7,379 nucleotides of DNA from an uncultured Flavobacteriaceae bacterium (GTDB lineage: Bacteria; Bacteroidota; Bacteroidia; Flavobacteriales; Flavobacteriaceae): assembly GCA_938074515.1 (NCBI GenBank), contig CALJFV010000200.1:1-7379 (forward strand), in the 5' to 3' direction. The notes beneath the pieces were generated by a model. It had not been told where the DNA came from. It did no database searches and saw nothing but the letters and a program-made list of their open reading frames with translations. A program made the translations under genes and the position numbers. Shown one piece after another: positions 6,681 through 7,379 of this stretch (position 1 is its first letter; each line of letters begins with the position of its first letter).

Positions 6681-7379
6681 AAACAGGTATGAAACTTCAG
6701 ATCCGTAATTTTTATTATTTCGTGGCACTCTCTGCAGGACTGCTGTTTTGGGGCTGTGACAGTGACAATGCATGGGATTGTTTTCAAACCAGTGGCCCTA
6801 TTGTCCAGCGCACTTTTAATGTAGACAAATTCAAAAAAATTATCATTTGGAACCGTGTCCAACTCATTGTGTCTTCCGGGCCCCAGCAAAGTGTGGTGGT
6901 TGAATCTGGGGAAAACCTCATGAATGAGGTTTTGGTGCGGGTAGAAGACAGTATCCTTAAAGTCAGTGATCGCAACAGTTGTAATTACACACGTGATTAT
7001 GGCATTACGAAGGTTTATGTGACCTCACCAGTAGATTCTATTGAAATTCGATCGAGTTCTGGGCTTCCCGTAATTGGACAGGGCACCATAACCTTTAAAA
7101 AGCTCACATTGCTCTCTGAGGACCGCGAGCAAGAGGGTGAATTTCACACCGATGGTGATTTTTATTTTGAAGATTTGGACGTTACCCAGCTCATTATTTT
7201 TGCAAACGGTACCAGTAAATTTTTTCTGGGTGGGCGCACAAATTCTGCCAACATTGGTCTTTATGATGGTGATTGCCGTATTGAGGCCCCGAATTTAGAA
7301 ATCAAAAATCTTTATTTATTTCATCGCAGCACGAATAAAATGGTAGTGGCTCCGACCAATTTAATCCAAGGACGTATTG
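6677..7379 (+). CDS. Putative lipoprotein with head GIN domain (DUF2807), C-terminus cut by window edge
   Basis: The frame opens at ATG 6677 and has no stop through the window end, giving 234 residues plus one base. The N-terminus MKTGMKLQIR is basic, then a hydrophobic stretch (about 11-24) leads to FWGC, a loose lipobox with C27 as the lipidation site. CDSDNAWDCFQTSGPIVQRTF follows, a pattern I recognise from Bacteroidota GIN-domain lipoproteins. The remainder is beta-rich with regularly spaced short strands (NRVQLIVSSG, VYVTSPVDSIEIRSSSG, LEIKNLYLF), consistent with the beta-helical head GIN domain (PF10988), proposed to be a surface or adhesin-like domain but without a proven function. 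C35 and C102 could form a disulfide. The acidic residues just after C27 may influence surface export. Translation is coupled to the PagL-like gene, which suggests a shared envelope role. The family call is good; the role is unknown. Confidence 0.8.
   Translation, partial: MKTGMKLQIRNFYYFVALSAGLLFWGCDSDNAWDCFQTSGPIVQRTFNVDKFKKIIIWNRVQLIVSSGPQQSVVVESGENLMNEVLVRVEDSILKVSDRNSCNYTRDYGITKVYVTSPVDSIEIRSSSGLPVIGQGTITFKKLTLLSEDREQEGEFHTDGDFYFEDLDVTQLIIFANGTSKFFLGGRTNSANIGLYDGDCRIEAPNLEIKNLYLFHRSTNKMVVAPTNLIQGRI

Noticed and set aside
5607..6975. Minus-strand frames at 5607-5972, 6331-6615, 6560-6889 and 6784-6975, and the plus-strand frame at 5764-6000
   Set aside because: All are covered by the PagL-like or GIN-domain genes, which have signal peptides and family motifs in the competing frame.
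1..7379. Mobile element, CRISPR array, tRNA or phage remnants
   Set aside because: No terminal inverted repeats, spaced repeat array, cloverleaf-like segment, transposase or integrase motif was seen on either strand.

Overview
The window looks like a chromosomal segment from a member of the Bacteroidota, probably a flavobacterium-like organism. This rests on the short LeuA, the absence of Shine-Dalgarno sequences with A/T-rich start contexts instead, a GIN-domain (DUF2807) lipoprotein of the type common in that phylum, and a long helical protein opening with a LIKSLSKSEKRQF-type N-terminus that I associate with Bacteroidota. These are family-level recognitions from memory, not search results.

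Left arm (1-2356, minus strand): the start of a leucine biosynthesis operon. leuA (2-isopropylmalate synthase) comes first and is followed 33 nt later by leuC (isopropylmalate isomerase large subunit), which runs off the left edge about 85 codons before its expected end. leuD and leuB would be expected just outside the window.

Centre (2357-2506): a 150-bp AT-rich divergent intergenic region. It must carry promoters for both arms. It holds a 10-bp exact direct repeat and three copies of TATTTTG, but no unambiguous promoter.

Right arm (2507-7379, plus strand): five tightly packed co-directional genes. They are (1) a 514-aa uncharacterised all-helical, TPR-like protein; (2) a two-cysteine OsmC-family protein, 10 nt downstream; (3) a short PLP-dependent threonine ammonia-lyase/serine racemase-type enzyme joined to OsmC by an ATGA overlap; (4) after 49 nt, a secreted or outer-membrane PagL-like acyloxyacyl hydrolase; (5) joined by another ATGA overlap, a GIN-domain lipoprotein cut by the right edge. 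Genes 1-3 look cytoplasmic; genes 4-5 look like an envelope pair. The spacing suggests one operon or two adjoining ones.

No gene-free stretch exceeds 300 bases. I saw no tRNA, rRNA, IS element, CRISPR array or phage feature. Most of the window is ordinary core metabolism. The parts most worth following up are the 514-aa protein, the PagL-like protein with Asn where the catalytic Glu is expected, and its translational coupling to the GIN lipoprotein.
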